From Nitrospirota bacterium (lineage in GTDB: Bacteria > Nitrospirota > Leptospirillia > Leptospirillales > Leptospirillaceae), in contig JAJZGM010000069.1 in the NCBI GenBank assembly GCA_021828525.1, positions 1 through 6,763 on the forward strand: a stretch of 6,763 nt of DNA. The letters run 5' to 3'. Shown one piece after another: positions 1-6,444 of this stretch; position 1 is the stretch's first letter; the number at the start of each line of letters is the position of its first letter. A program made the translations under genes and the position numbers. The notes under the pieces are model-generated. The model was not told where the DNA came from, searched no databases, and was given only the letters and a program-made list of their open reading frames with translations.

Positions 1-221
1 CTCCGGGTATCGTCGTCAATCTTGCCACGGTTGAAAATCTGTCCGAAGTTCTGGCCTGGGCCAAGGGGCGCCGGATCGAGCCGGATATCCTTCATGTCCA
101 GGTCGGCCGGGGCCAGCCCATTGTCGGGCTCCACCGGATCGAGGCCTTAAATCCCGTCTGGATCGTCTCCCTCTTTCAGGAGGTCCAGAAGACAGGGAGA
201 AAGCCGGAGGAACGGTCGTGA
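1..221 (+). CDS. cbiT: C-terminal part of cobalt-precorrin-6B C15-methyltransferase (decarboxylating), CbiT-type; 5' end outside window
   Basis: An open frame runs from base 3 to a TGA at 219-221 and gives the last 72 residues of a protein. It begins PGIVVNLATVENL and continues through VQVGRGQPIVGLHRIEALNPVWIV. The 'G-x-I-V-x-N-x-A-T-x-E-N-L' stretch, the V-x-RG segment and the near-terminal 'LNPVWIV' are typical of the end of the CbiT methyltransferase fold. CbiT methylates C-15 and decarboxylates the C-12 acetate side chain of cobalt-precorrin-7/6B in corrin ring synthesis. The stop overlaps the GTG of cbiG by four bases (GTGA), so the two are translationally coupled. Because the N-terminus is missing, it could equally be the CbiT half of a fused CbiE-CbiT (CobL-type) protein. 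The identification rests on a short stretch plus the strong cobalamin context. Confidence 0.82.
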   Translation, partial: PGIVVNLATVENLSEVLAWAKGRRIEPDILHVQVGRGQPIVGLHRIEALNPVWIVSLFQEVQKTGRKPEERS

Positions 222-1363
222 GCGGGGGGAGTGATCCGGCCGGGGAGAAGACGCTGGCGGTTGTGACCATCACCCGTCCGGGGCTCCTCGTGGCGGCAAA
301 GATTGCCAGGGCGACCGGCGCGGACCTTTATGTCTCGGAAAGATATGTTCCAAACATTCCCGAAGACCTGCGCCCGCAGTCCAGGCCCTTTGACGGGGTC
401 ATAAAAAACCTCCTTCCGGAGCTTTTCGCCCGCTATGACGGCCTTGTCTTCATCATGGCGCTGGGGATCATCGTCCGCTCGATCGGCCCCCTCATCGCGG
501 ACAAGAGCCGCGATCCGGCCGTGCTTGTCGGCGATGTCCAGGGGAAATTCATCATCAGCGTCCTTTCGGGCCATCTGGGAGGAGCCAACCGTCTCGCCGA
601 AGAGATCGCCCGTTCGACAGGGGCCATGGCCGTGGTGACAACGGGGACCGATGTGACGCAGAACGTGGCCCCGGATATCATCTCCCAGGAAATCGGAGCC
701 CTGCTCGATCCCTTCGACCAGCTCAAGCGGGTGAGCTCGGCCATCGTTGACGGGGATCCCGTCCTGTTCATGAACCTGGAGGGAATCGCCGTCCCGTCGC
801 TTTCGGGCGCTCTGAAGCCGAACATTCTCAAGGCCGATTCCTTTCCCGACCCCTTTCCACTGGTTCGGGCGGCTGTCATCATTTCAAGCCGAATTGCCGA
901 CCGTCCGCTCCCGCCAGGCGTGGAAGGAATTTCCCTTGTTCCAAGGGTTTACGGCGTCGGGATCGGATGCAACCGGGGGACCTCCCCCGATGAAATTACG
1001 GAGGCCCTGACGGCCCTGCTTGCCTCCCATCGCATTCACCCGAAAAGCCTCCAGTCCTTCGGGTCGATCGATCTCAAATCTGATGAACAGGGAATCCTGG
1101 ATACGGCCTCACGATTTTCCCGGCCCATTTTCTTTTTTTCAAGGGACCAGTTGGGAGCGGTCTCCGTTCCCAATCCTTCGGGGGTCGTTCTGAAGTACGT
1201 CGGAACCCCTTCGGTGGCGGAGCCGGCCGCCCTTCTCTCCCTGATCCAGTCGCCCCCTCCGTGGAAAGGGCGACCGATCCTCGAGGTGGAAAAACACAAA
1301 TCCGGAAATGTCACCCTGGCTCTTGCCCGCTGGGTGCCTGAGCAACAAACCTCCAATCCGTAA
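218..1363 (+). CDS. cbiG: Cobalt-precorrin-5A hydrolase CbiG
   Basis: This 381-residue protein matches CbiG in length and layout. CbiG opens the delta-lactone ring of cobalt-precorrin-5A and releases the C-20 carbon as acetaldehyde, a step specific to the anaerobic (cobalt-early) cobalamin route in the cytoplasm. The N-terminal domain carries the conserved block at about residues 80-127, with ALGIIVRSIGPL, VGDVQGKF and the signature GHLGGAN at 118-124, followed by TTGTDV at 141-146. A variable linker leads to the C-terminal domain, with GVGIGCNRGTS at 246-256, GSIDLKSDEQG at 282-292 and VAEPAAL at 333-339. The start is GTG at 218, supported by GGAGG at 206-210 with a 7-base spacer and by the GTGA overlap with the gene before. 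Cofactor-free hydrolysis is family knowledge; the family call itself is firm. Confidence 0.95.
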   Translation: MSGGSDPAGEKTLAVVTITRPGLLVAAKIARATGADLYVSERYVPNIPEDLRPQSRPFDGVIKNLLPELFARYDGLVFIMALGIIVRSIGPLIADKSRDPAVLVGDVQGKFIISVLSGHLGGANRLAEEIARSTGAMAVVTTGTDVTQNVAPDIISQEIGALLDPFDQLKRVSSAIVDGDPVLFMNLEGIAVPSLSGALKPNILKADSFPDPFPLVRAAVIISSRIADRPLPPGVEGISLVPRVYGVGIGCNRGTSPDEITEALTALLASHRIHPKSLQSFGSIDLKSDEQGILDTASRFSRPIFFFSRDQLGAVSVPNPSGVVLKYVGTPSVAEPAALLSLIQSPPPWKGRPILEVEKHKSGNVTLALARWVPEQQTSNP

Positions 1364-1375
1364 TATGAGGAAACC

Positions 1376-2200
1376 ATGACAAAAAGTTATATCTCTCCCT
1401 CCAGGGAGACAAAGGAGGGAGCCCTGACCCTGGTCGGCTTCGGACCCGGTTCGGAAGACCACCTGACGCCCATCGCCCGAAGGGCGATCGAGGGAGCGGA
1501 CATCATCATCGGCTACCGGACCTACATCGATCTCGTCCGTCCCCTCATCGCAGAGAAGACCGTGATAGAAACGGGCATGACGGAAGAGATCGACCGGGCG
1601 ACCCAGGCTGTCGAGCTTGCCTATGCCGGCCACCGCGTCACCCTGGTGAGCAGCGGGGATGTGGGAATTTACGGAATGGCCGGTCTTGCCTACGAAGTCC
1701 TCGAGCAAAAAGGGTGGACGGGGCCCGAAATCGATGTCGAGGTCATTCCCGGGATTACCGCCCTTTCTGCCTGTGCCTCCCTGCTCGGAGCCCCGCTGAT
1801 GCATGATTTTGCTTCGATCAGCCTCTCCGATCTCCTGACCCCCTGGGAGATCATCAGAAAACGCCTTGAAGCCGCCGCCTCGGCGGATTTTGTGGTGGCC
1901 CTCTACAATCCCCGGTCTTCGAAACGGGTTCGCCAGGTCGAGGAGGCACGTGAAATCCTGCTGTCCCATCGGGTTCCGGAGACGCCCGTGGGAATCGTGA
2001 AAAGCGCCATGAGGGAGGGAGAAACGGTCGTGATTTCGACCATCGACAAGATGCTCTCCCATCCGATCGGCATGCTGACGACGATTCTCGTCGGAAACTC
2101 CCAGACCCGACTGGTCTCCGGGAGAATGGTCACGCCCCGGGGGTACCGGAACAAGTACGACCTGGAAACCGGAGCCCGGATCAGAAAGGCCCAGGGATGA
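1376..2200 (+). CDS. cbiH: Precorrin-3B / cobalt-factor III C17-methyltransferase (CbiH/CobJ family)
   Basis: This is a 274-residue S-adenosylmethionine-dependent tetrapyrrole methylase. It methylates C-17 and drives ring contraction, giving cobalt-precorrin-4 in the anaerobic route. The product has a delta-lactone that CbiG, encoded directly upstream, then opens. Visible family motifs are GFGPG at 21-25, GYRTYIDLV at 46-54, SSGDVGIYGMAG at 92-103, VIPGITALSA at 123-132, HDFASISLSDLLTPW at 143-157, ALYNPRS at 175-181, MREGE at 212-216 and VTPRGY at 252-257. The ATG start lies 12 bases after the cbiG stop, with TGAGG just upstream. CobJ of the oxygen-dependent route belongs to the same family. 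The neighbouring cbiG argues for the cobalt-early version (CbiH). No fusion to another domain is present. Confidence 0.94.
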   Translation: MTKSYISPSRETKEGALTLVGFGPGSEDHLTPIARRAIEGADIIIGYRTYIDLVRPLIAEKTVIETGMTEEIDRATQAVELAYAGHRVTLVSSGDVGIYGMAGLAYEVLEQKGWTGPEIDVEVIPGITALSACASLLGAPLMHDFASISLSDLLTPWEIIRKRLEAAASADFVVALYNPRSSKRVRQVEEAREILLSHRVPETPVGIVKSAMREGETVVISTIDKMLSHPIGMLTTILVGNSQTRLVSGRMVTPRGYRNKYDLETGARIRKAQG

Positions 2201-2739
2201 GCGAGGAAAAGGACGTGCCCGCTCCTGGGCTGGTCATAGTCTATACGGGAGATGGAAAGGGAAAGACGACGGCGGCCCTGGGAATGCTCTTTCGGGCGGC
2301 GGGTTACCGGATGACCTCCCTCATGGTCCAGTTCATGAAGGGACGCATGCATTCCGGAGAGCGCGAGGCGGCGCTGGAATTTGAGGGCCGTATCACCATC
2401 GTTCCCATGGGGGAGGGATTCACCTGGGAGACGAAGGATGCCGCCAGGGATCGTCTGGTCGCCCAGCAGGCCTTTTCCTATGCCCGGGAGGAAGCTCTTT
2501 CGGGTGGGTATGGCATCGTGGTTTTTGATGAAATCAATATCGCCCTCCGATACAATTATATCGATATCGGCCAAGTTTTGGACTTTCTCGACGAGAGGCC
2601 TCAAGGCCAGCATGTGGTCCTGACGGGCCGGAATGCTCCCGACGCCCTTATCGCGAGGGCGGATCTCGTGACCGAGATGAAGATGATCAAGCACCCCTTC
2701 GACAAGGGGATCATGGCACAGAAAGGGGTCGATTTTTAA
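2197..2739 (+). CDS. cobO: Corrinoid adenosyltransferase, CobO/BtuR (CobA-type) family
   Basis: This 180-residue enzyme of the CobO/BtuR family transfers the 5'-deoxyadenosyl group of ATP to Co(I) of cob(I)yrinic acid a,c-diamide or other corrinoids, forming the Co-C bond of coenzyme B12. The altered P-loop YTGDGKGKTTAALG lies at residues 16-29, with GKGKTT at 20-25. VVFDEIN at 108-114 is the acidic strand, VVLTGRNAP lies at 140-148, VTEM at 158-161, and the C-terminal HPFDKGIMAQKGVDF at 166-180 is the usual ending of the family. Its ATG overlaps the cbiH stop (ATGA), with AAAGG at 2185-2189 as ribosome binding site. Its TAA shares a base with the ATG of def. It is about the family's typical length, slightly shorter than E. 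coli BtuR, with nothing missing. Confidence 0.95.
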   Translation: MSEEKDVPAPGLVIVYTGDGKGKTTAALGMLFRAAGYRMTSLMVQFMKGRMHSGEREAALEFEGRITIVPMGEGFTWETKDAARDRLVAQQAFSYAREEALSGGYGIVVFDEINIALRYNYIDIGQVLDFLDERPQGQHVVLTGRNAPDALIARADLVTEMKMIKHPFDKGIMAQKGVDF

Positions 2740-3293
2740 TGGCATTGCTGAAAATTGCGAAGATGGGCAATCCCATCCTGCGAAAAATTTCGGAACCGGT
2801 TTCAAAAAAGGACATTGAGTCAGTGGACTTTCAGCGGTTCCTGGACGACATGATCGAGACTATGCGCGATGAGGACGGACTGGGTCTGGCCGCCCCTCAG
2901 GTCCATGTTTCAAAACAGGTTGTCGTCATCGAATCGCTCGATGACGACCGCACGCCCGACGCTCCCCCGTTTCCTCTCCTTGTCCTGATCAACCCCGTCT
3001 TCAAGTACCTCTCGAAGGAGATCCGGACAGGATGGGAGGGTTGCCTCTCCCTGGACAATCTCCGGGGGAAGGTTACGAGATCCCGGGCCGTCAAGCTCGA
3101 GGCTCTCGACCGGAACGGGAGTCCTGTCGTCCTGGACTGGGAAGAATTTCCGGCGGTCGTCCTGCAGCATGAAATAGACCATTTGCGGGGACACCTCTTC
3201 GTCGACCGCATGAAGGACATGACCACGCTCACCCATCTGGGAGAGTTCCACCGGTACTGGATCAAGGGGGAGAAAAACGTCGAAGAGGTCTGA
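2739..3293 (+). CDS. def: Peptide deformylase
   Basis: This 184-residue metalloenzyme removes the formyl group from the N-terminal methionine of nascent proteins at the ribosome. All three catalytic motifs are intact. GLGLAAPQ is at residues 47-54 (motif 1). EGCLS at 100-104 (motif 2) contains the metal-ligand Cys102. QHEIDH at 143-148 (motif 3) contains metal ligands His144 and His148 and catalytic Glu145. The insert between motifs 1 and 2 and the C-terminal helix are consistent with a bacterial PDF of ordinary length. Translation is coupled to cobO through a TAATG junction, with AAAGGGG ten bases upstream. No fmt (methionyl-tRNA formyltransferase), the usual partner of def, follows it; the next gene converges on it. 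Placement at the end of a cobalamin operon is the unusual point; function is clear. Confidence 0.96.
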   Translation: MALLKIAKMGNPILRKISEPVSKKDIESVDFQRFLDDMIETMRDEDGLGLAAPQVHVSKQVVVIESLDDDRTPDAPPFPLLVLINPVFKYLSKEIRTGWEGCLSLDNLRGKVTRSRAVKLEALDRNGSPVVLDWEEFPAVVLQHEIDHLRGHLFVDRMKDMTTLTHLGEFHRYWIKGEKNVEEV

Positions 3294-3319
3294 GGGTAAG
3301 GCCTGAGCAAAAGGGAGGG

Positions 3320-4057
3320 CTAGGGGTTTTCGATCTCCCTTATGATCCCTGCGAGGGCTTCGGCGGGATCTTTCGCCTGAAGGACCGGCCGGCCGACCAC
3401 CAGGAGGTCGGCTCCCCTGCGTAACGCCTCTCCCGGTGTTTCGGCATTGGTCTGGTCGTCATTTTCGACCTTTGAACCCTTCGGCCGGATTCCGGGTGTG
3501 ACAAGATAGGGCTCTGGCCCCCAAAGAGACCGGGCGAAGGTGAGCTCCCTGGGGGAGAGGACGAGACCGTCTGCCCCGGCCGCAAGGGCCATCGATCCTA
3601 GCCGTTTGACTGCGAGCTCCCGTCCATCCAGGCCAATGGCTCCGAGTTCCTCCGACGAAAGGTGCGTGAGGGCGGTGACTGCGAGAAGGAATGGCCGGTT
3701 CGTCCCCAGTTCCTGGCAGGCATTTCTGGCGGCCCGGATCATCGTTGGGCCTCCCAGGGCATGGATCGTGACCATCCGGATTGCGGAGGAGGGGAGATGG
3801 AGGATTGTGTCATGGACCGTATTCGGGATGTCATGCCATTTGAGATCGAGAAAGAGGGGGATTTCCAATTCTTCGGCGGTTCTTAAAATGGTCTCTCCCC
3901 AGGAGAGAAAGGGGACCGGACCGGCCTTGACCATTCCGGCCATGGGGCCGGCCCTCCGGAGAAGGGCCAATCCCCTGACCGGGTCAGAAATGTCTAGGGA
4001 CAGACAGACGGGGTTTTTGAGGGAGAGTCTTTTTCTGAGAGGGGTGTCTCTATCCAT
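3320..4057 (-). CDS. pyrF: Orotidine 5'-phosphate decarboxylase
   Basis: This 245-residue protein of the orotidine-5'-phosphate decarboxylase family makes UMP from OMP, the last step of de novo pyrimidine synthesis. SLDIS at residues 20-24 holds the first substrate-binding Asp (D22) and VKAG at 43-46 the first Lys. DLKWHDIPNT at 71-80 carries the catalytic D-x-K-x-x-D (D71, K73, D76). TPGIRP at 187-192 and GRPVL at 222-226 form the phosphate-binding end, with the usual DDQ...TP segment between them. It is a short bacterial (group I) form. The ATG overlaps the 3' end of prmA by eight bases, and AAGGGG stands just upstream, so it is read from the same transcript. Its stop lies 26 bases from the stop of the convergent def gene. 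Confidence 0.95.
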   Translation of the reverse strand: MDRDTPLRKRLSLKNPVCLSLDISDPVRGLALLRRAGPMAGMVKAGPVPFLSWGETILRTAEELEIPLFLDLKWHDIPNTVHDTILHLPSSAIRMVTIHALGGPTMIRAARNACQELGTNRPFLLAVTALTHLSSEELGAIGLDGRELAVKRLGSMALAAGADGLVLSPRELTFARSLWGPEPYLVTPGIRPKGSKVENDDQTNAETPGEALRRGADLLVVGRPVLQAKDPAEALAGIIREIENP

Positions 4058-4940
4058 GAGCCCCTTCTTTCACGAGACAGTAGGTGTTGTAGCGCTCCCC
4101 CGGAAACTCTCTGGGAGATCGGTCAAGGGCCCGGAGGATCTTCTCGATCTGACCCGCTTCTTCCTTTGCAATTCCTGAACAGACCAGCCAACCGTTTTTT
4201 TCCAGCATCCCCCAGAGTGTTTCTGCCATCCCGAGAACGACCCCCCCCGTGACATTGGCGACGATCAGGTCGAATCGGCCGAGGGGAGCCTCCCCCTCCG
4301 GAAGGGGGATCAATTCCCCAAGGACACGTCCCCGTCCCTCCATGTCATTCAAACGAAGATTTTCGGTCGTGGCTTCGACGGCATAGGGATCATTGTCGAC
4401 GGCGGTCAGCCTGGCCCGGGGATCGAGCTTCAGGGCTGCAACTCCCAGGATTCCGGTCCCCGCCCCGAAATCCAGAACTCGTCCTGCGTCTCCCGTCAGT
4501 TTGATTTTTTCCAGGATGCGTTCAAGAACACAGAAGGTCGTTTCGTGCCATCCGGTCCCGAAGGCAAGTTGCGGATCGATCCTGATCGACGGGGGGGAGA
4601 CGGGTTCCGGGTCCCAGGCCGGAACGACAGTCAGTTCCTCACCCAGGCAAAAGCGCCTGAATCCCTGTTTTTTCCAAAGTTCCTGCCAGTCCTGGCGCTC
4701 AAAGGAGTCGACCCTGGTCTCAAGGGCTCCCATGGAGCGGAGACCCTCCTCCAGAAGGATCTGTTCCAGAGGAGAGTCGAAGGGGGGAGAAAAGGAGAGT
4801 TGGCAAAGCTCGCCCTCTGTTACGAGAACCGGGATCTGGTAGGTTTTTGCAATCCACCCTTCGATGGCAGGGGAGTCCTCGGGGCGGCAAATTACGGAGA
4901 GGACCAGGTAACAATCAGAGGCTGGAGTGCGAACGGTCAT
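4050..4940 (-). CDS. prmA: Ribosomal protein L11 methyltransferase (PrmA family)
   Basis: This 296-residue class I SAM-dependent methyltransferase matches PrmA in length and domain order. PrmA trimethylates amino groups of ribosomal protein L11. An N-terminal substrate-recognition region (about residues 1-90) precedes the linker and the catalytic domain. FGTGWHETT at 127-135 corresponds to the PrmA signature FGTGxHxTT. VLDFGAGTGILGVAAL at 155-170 is motif I, VDNDPYAV at 181-188 binds the SAM ribose, FDLIVANV at 223-230 is the motif IV region, and LVCSGI at 252-257 follows. The consensus 'ANIL' reads 'ANVT' here, followed by GG, a modest divergence. The ATG is preceded by AGAGGG in a 12-base gap after the upstream thioredoxin-like gene. 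Methylation of another protein cannot be excluded, but the FGTGxHxTT motif makes PrmA the best call. Confidence 0.88.
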   Translation of the reverse strand: MTVRTPASDCYLVLSVICRPEDSPAIEGWIAKTYQIPVLVTEGELCQLSFSPPFDSPLEQILLEEGLRSMGALETRVDSFERQDWQELWKKQGFRRFCLGEELTVVPAWDPEPVSPPSIRIDPQLAFGTGWHETTFCVLERILEKIKLTGDAGRVLDFGAGTGILGVAALKLDPRARLTAVDNDPYAVEATTENLRLNDMEGRGRVLGELIPLPEGEAPLGRFDLIVANVTGGVVLGMAETLWGMLEKNGWLVCSGIAKEEAGQIEKILRALDRSPREFPGERYNTYCLVKEGAHG

Positions 4941-4952
4941 CGAACCCTCTTT

Positions 4953-5987
4953 TTACGGGTTGAAGGTCAAGGTGTAGAGCGCCGTGTCAGGAGAGGGGAA
5001 AACGAGGTCCAGACGATGGACTCCATAGGGCTGACCGGCGATCAGTGAATACATTCGTGCCTCCCGGAGGAGAATTCCTGTTGTTGTGGGAGAGAGGTGT
5101 CGTGCGTCCTTTCCGAAATAGACCTTGGGAAGGGGCTTGCCGTCGAGGTAGACGAGGACCGGAAGGGCGGGAGGGCCTCCCGCGCGTTTCAGGACACCAT
5201 TGACCCCTCTCCCGTGATAGATGACGGTGAGGGAGGTTGTCCCTCCCGAGACCAGAGAAAGAGAGGTGATGTGGTCCGGTTTCGTTCTCCAGGGTCCGTG
5301 AAGGGTGATAAGGGAGGGAGGGGCGGGATGACCCTTGTAGGTGGCCCAGCCCTCCGGATGATAACCGGTCGGGTTTCCGAGATGGCCACGATCGGTTCCT
5401 GCATAAAGTTCGGGGGTCAGGTCTTCTGGAAAATCCGGCTGGTCCCGGGAGTTTGTGGGAGCCGGTCCGAGGTGGAGGGCCTGCCGGACCTGATCTTCAA
5501 GAAGATCGTAGCCTCCCTCTCCAAAGGCGTGATAGACGAGACGCCCATTTTTGTCATAGAGGTAATCGGCCGGCCAATAATGGTTGTGGAAACGGTTCCA
5601 TAGCCGCTGGTCGTTGTCCAGGAGGACGGGAAAGCGGAGGCGATAGAGCCTTATGGCGTTTTCAACGCGATCGGGAATGGCCGCAAAGGAAAACTCGGGA
5701 GAGTGGATCGCCACGATGACCAGGCCCTGGGATCGGTATTTTCTGTAGAGGTGATTGAGATGTGGGAAGGTCCGGATGCAGTTGATGCATGTGTAGTCCC
5801 AGAAATCGAAGAGGACCACCTTTCCGGAGAGATCGGGGGGCGGAACGGGACCATGCTCCCCGATCCAGCCTCCATTGCCTTCGAGAGACGGGGTCTGGGC
5901 CCGGGCGGTTCCGGCAAGTGCCACAAGGAGGAAGACCAGGAAAAGGGAGGCTCCCTTCATCATCAGAAGCCGGAATCCTTGTCGCAT
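4953..5987 (-). CDS. Secreted thioredoxin-fold protein with DipZ-like C-terminal domain
   Basis: This is a 344-residue exported protein if started at the ATG at 5985-5987. A signal peptide is visible: basic MRQGFRLLMMKG, a hydrophobic run ASLFLVFLLVALAG, then TARA|Q with likely cleavage after residue 30. A redoxin/TlpA-like domain follows, with VVLFDFWDYTCINCIRTFP at about 57-75. Its active-site pair C67-I-N-C70 is in the DipZ-type setting, and the WPADYL stretch at 138-143 includes the probable cis-proline. From about residue 190 a beta-rich domain resembles the C-terminal domain of DipZ (ELYAGTDRG, YLDGKPLP, then MYSLI and LYTLTFNP near the end), a carbohydrate-binding-like fold. It is expected to reduce or exchange disulfides outside the cytoplasm, but it lacks the CcdA/DsbD-like membrane part of full DipZ, so its electron donor is not encoded here. 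An in-frame TTG at 6027-6029 would extend it but has no ribosome binding site. It heads the prmA-pyrF unit. Confidence 0.87.
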   Translation of the reverse strand: MRQGFRLLMMKGASLFLVFLLVALAGTARAQTPSLEGNGGWIGEHGPVPPPDLSGKVVLFDFWDYTCINCIRTFPHLNHLYRKYRSQGLVIVAIHSPEFSFAAIPDRVENAIRLYRLRFPVLLDNDQRLWNRFHNHYWPADYLYDKNGRLVYHAFGEGGYDLLEDQVRQALHLGPAPTNSRDQPDFPEDLTPELYAGTDRGHLGNPTGYHPEGWATYKGHPAPPSLITLHGPWRTKPDHITSLSLVSGGTTSLTVIYHGRGVNGVLKRAGGPPALPVLVYLDGKPLPKVYFGKDARHLSPTTTGILLREARMYSLIAGQPYGVHRLDLVFPSPDTALYTLTFNP

Positions 5988-5996
5988 CACATGCAA

Positions 5997-6002
5997 CCTC
6001 TC
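5997..6002 (-). promoter_or_regulatory. Ribosome binding site that fixes the start of the thioredoxin-like gene
   Basis: On the minus strand GAGAGG lies nine bases before the ATG at 5985-5987. The alternative in-frame starts are a TTG at 6027-6029 with no purine-rich stretch nearby, and a double ATG at 5958-5963 whose best AAGGA sits 12 bases away. The 5987 ATG also gives the signal peptide a normal short basic N-region. Confidence 0.6.
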
Positions 6003-6059
6003 AACTGCTCCGCGATATGTCGCAGGCAATGAATGGGAGGGCCATTTGCGGTCGCTTAA

Positions 6060-6097
6060 AAAAGGAGAGGAAGACCGGATGGTCTTCCTCTCCTTTT
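6060..6097 (-). terminator. Intrinsic terminator of the 2-oxoacid:ferredoxin oxidoreductase operon (possibly bidirectional)
   Basis: A perfect 17-bp inverted repeat has its arms at 6060-6076 and 6081-6097, with a four-base loop (GGAT on the plus strand). Read on the minus strand, the 3' arm ends in a run of six T (CTCCTTTTTTAA), which makes a classical rho-independent terminator 41 bases after the stop of the ferredoxin subunit gene. The other side of the stem has a shorter T-run (CCTTTTAAA) on the plus strand, so it could also stop plus-strand transcription. It lies in the 150-base gap 5988-6137, the only sizeable intergenic stretch in the window. That gap must also hold any promoter for the thioredoxin-like gene, but I see no convincing -35/-10 pair there. 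Confidence 0.9.
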
Positions 6098-6137
6098 AAA
6101 TCCGATGCAATCCTTTCACCCGTGACCCAACAGGAGG

Positions 6138-6422
6138 TCAGGAGTGCGTGCCGTTCCAGTGGTCCGGCCGGAATCCTTCCTTGGACATTTCAAATTGATT
6201 CTCAAGATCCGTGATCATGACCATCTTGATGGCATGGTGCTTCGCCAGATCGTCACAGATGCCGACGCAGATCTCGCACCCCTTGCAGCGATCGACGGCC
6301 ACAAAGGCTGTCTTGGCCGCGTTGTCGTAGAGGATGGTGTTGGCCTCCGGGCAATACTGGGTACAAAGCCGGCAGGCGGTTTCGCTGCAGATGGCTTGAT
6401 CGATATGTGCGACTAGATACAA
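6138..6422 (-). CDS. Small 2[4Fe-4S] ferredoxin subunit of a 2-oxoacid:ferredoxin oxidoreductase (PorD-like)
   Basis: This is a 94-residue protein starting at TTG 6420-6422. It has two iron-sulfur motifs: C12-x4-C17-x2-C20-x3-C24-P and C46-x2-C49-x2-C52-x3-C56. It would hold two [4Fe-4S] clusters and pass electrons between the catalytic subunits and ferredoxin. Such a subunit belongs to multi-subunit pyruvate or 2-oxoglutarate:ferredoxin oxidoreductases, and the gamma subunit gene directly upstream, 22 bases away, supports this. The start is chosen because AAAGGAG stands exactly seven bases before TTG. The upstream in-frame ATG at 6492-6494 would overlap the gamma gene by 50 bases and add a non-homologous-looking 24 residues. 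Two departures stand out: four rather than two residues between the first two cysteines, and Asp instead of Pro after C56. The 38-residue tail after C56 has no recognised motif. Whether the enzyme acts on pyruvate or 2-oxoglutarate cannot be told here. Confidence 0.85.
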   Translation of the reverse strand: MYLVAHIDQAICSETACRLCTQYCPEANTILYDNAAKTAFVAVDRCKGCEICVGICDDLAKHHAIKMVMITDLENQFEMSKEGFRPDHWNGTHS

Positions 6423-6429
6423 GGGTCCA

Positions 6430-6436
6430 CTCCTTT
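6430..6436 (-). promoter_or_regulatory. Strong ribosome binding site selecting a TTG start
   Basis: AAAGGAG on the minus strand is followed by seven bases and then TTG at 6420-6422. It lies between the TGA of the gamma subunit gene and the ferredoxin-like gene. This nearly complete Shine-Dalgarno sequence outweighs the weaker TTG codon and argues against the longer ATG-started frame. Confidence 0.75.
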
Positions 6437-6444
6437 GGGTTAGA

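Noticed and set aside
1139..2062. Minus-strand open frame of 307 codons antisense to cbiG and cbiH
   Set aside because: Low-complexity His/Gly/Arg-rich translation typical of an antisense frame in GC-rich DNA. The plus-strand genes carry the clear family motifs.
1903..2805. Minus-strand open frame of 300 codons antisense to cbiH, cobO and the start of def
   Set aside because: It spans three coupled plus-strand genes and its translation shows no family motif, so it is a shadow.
3310..3341. A seven-base inverted repeat (AAGGGAG / CTCCCTT) at the end of pyrF, with TTTT after it on the minus strand
   Set aside because: The loop is 17 bases, the stem is short and overlaps the coding end of pyrF, and the T-run is only four bases. 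It could be a weak terminator for the pyrF unit, but the evidence is too thin to call.
3540..4178. Long plus-strand open frame of 212 codons across pyrF and prmA
   Set aside because: It is antisense to two well-supported genes, its product is rich in Arg, Ser and Pro with no recognisable domain, and it has no neighbour or ribosome binding site logic. It is a GC-driven shadow frame.
5988..6137. Search for a promoter of the thioredoxin-like gene in the 150-base gap
   Set aside because: Isolated hexamer-like words (TTGCCT, CATATC) occur on the minus strand, but no pair has proper spacing and match, so no promoter is called.
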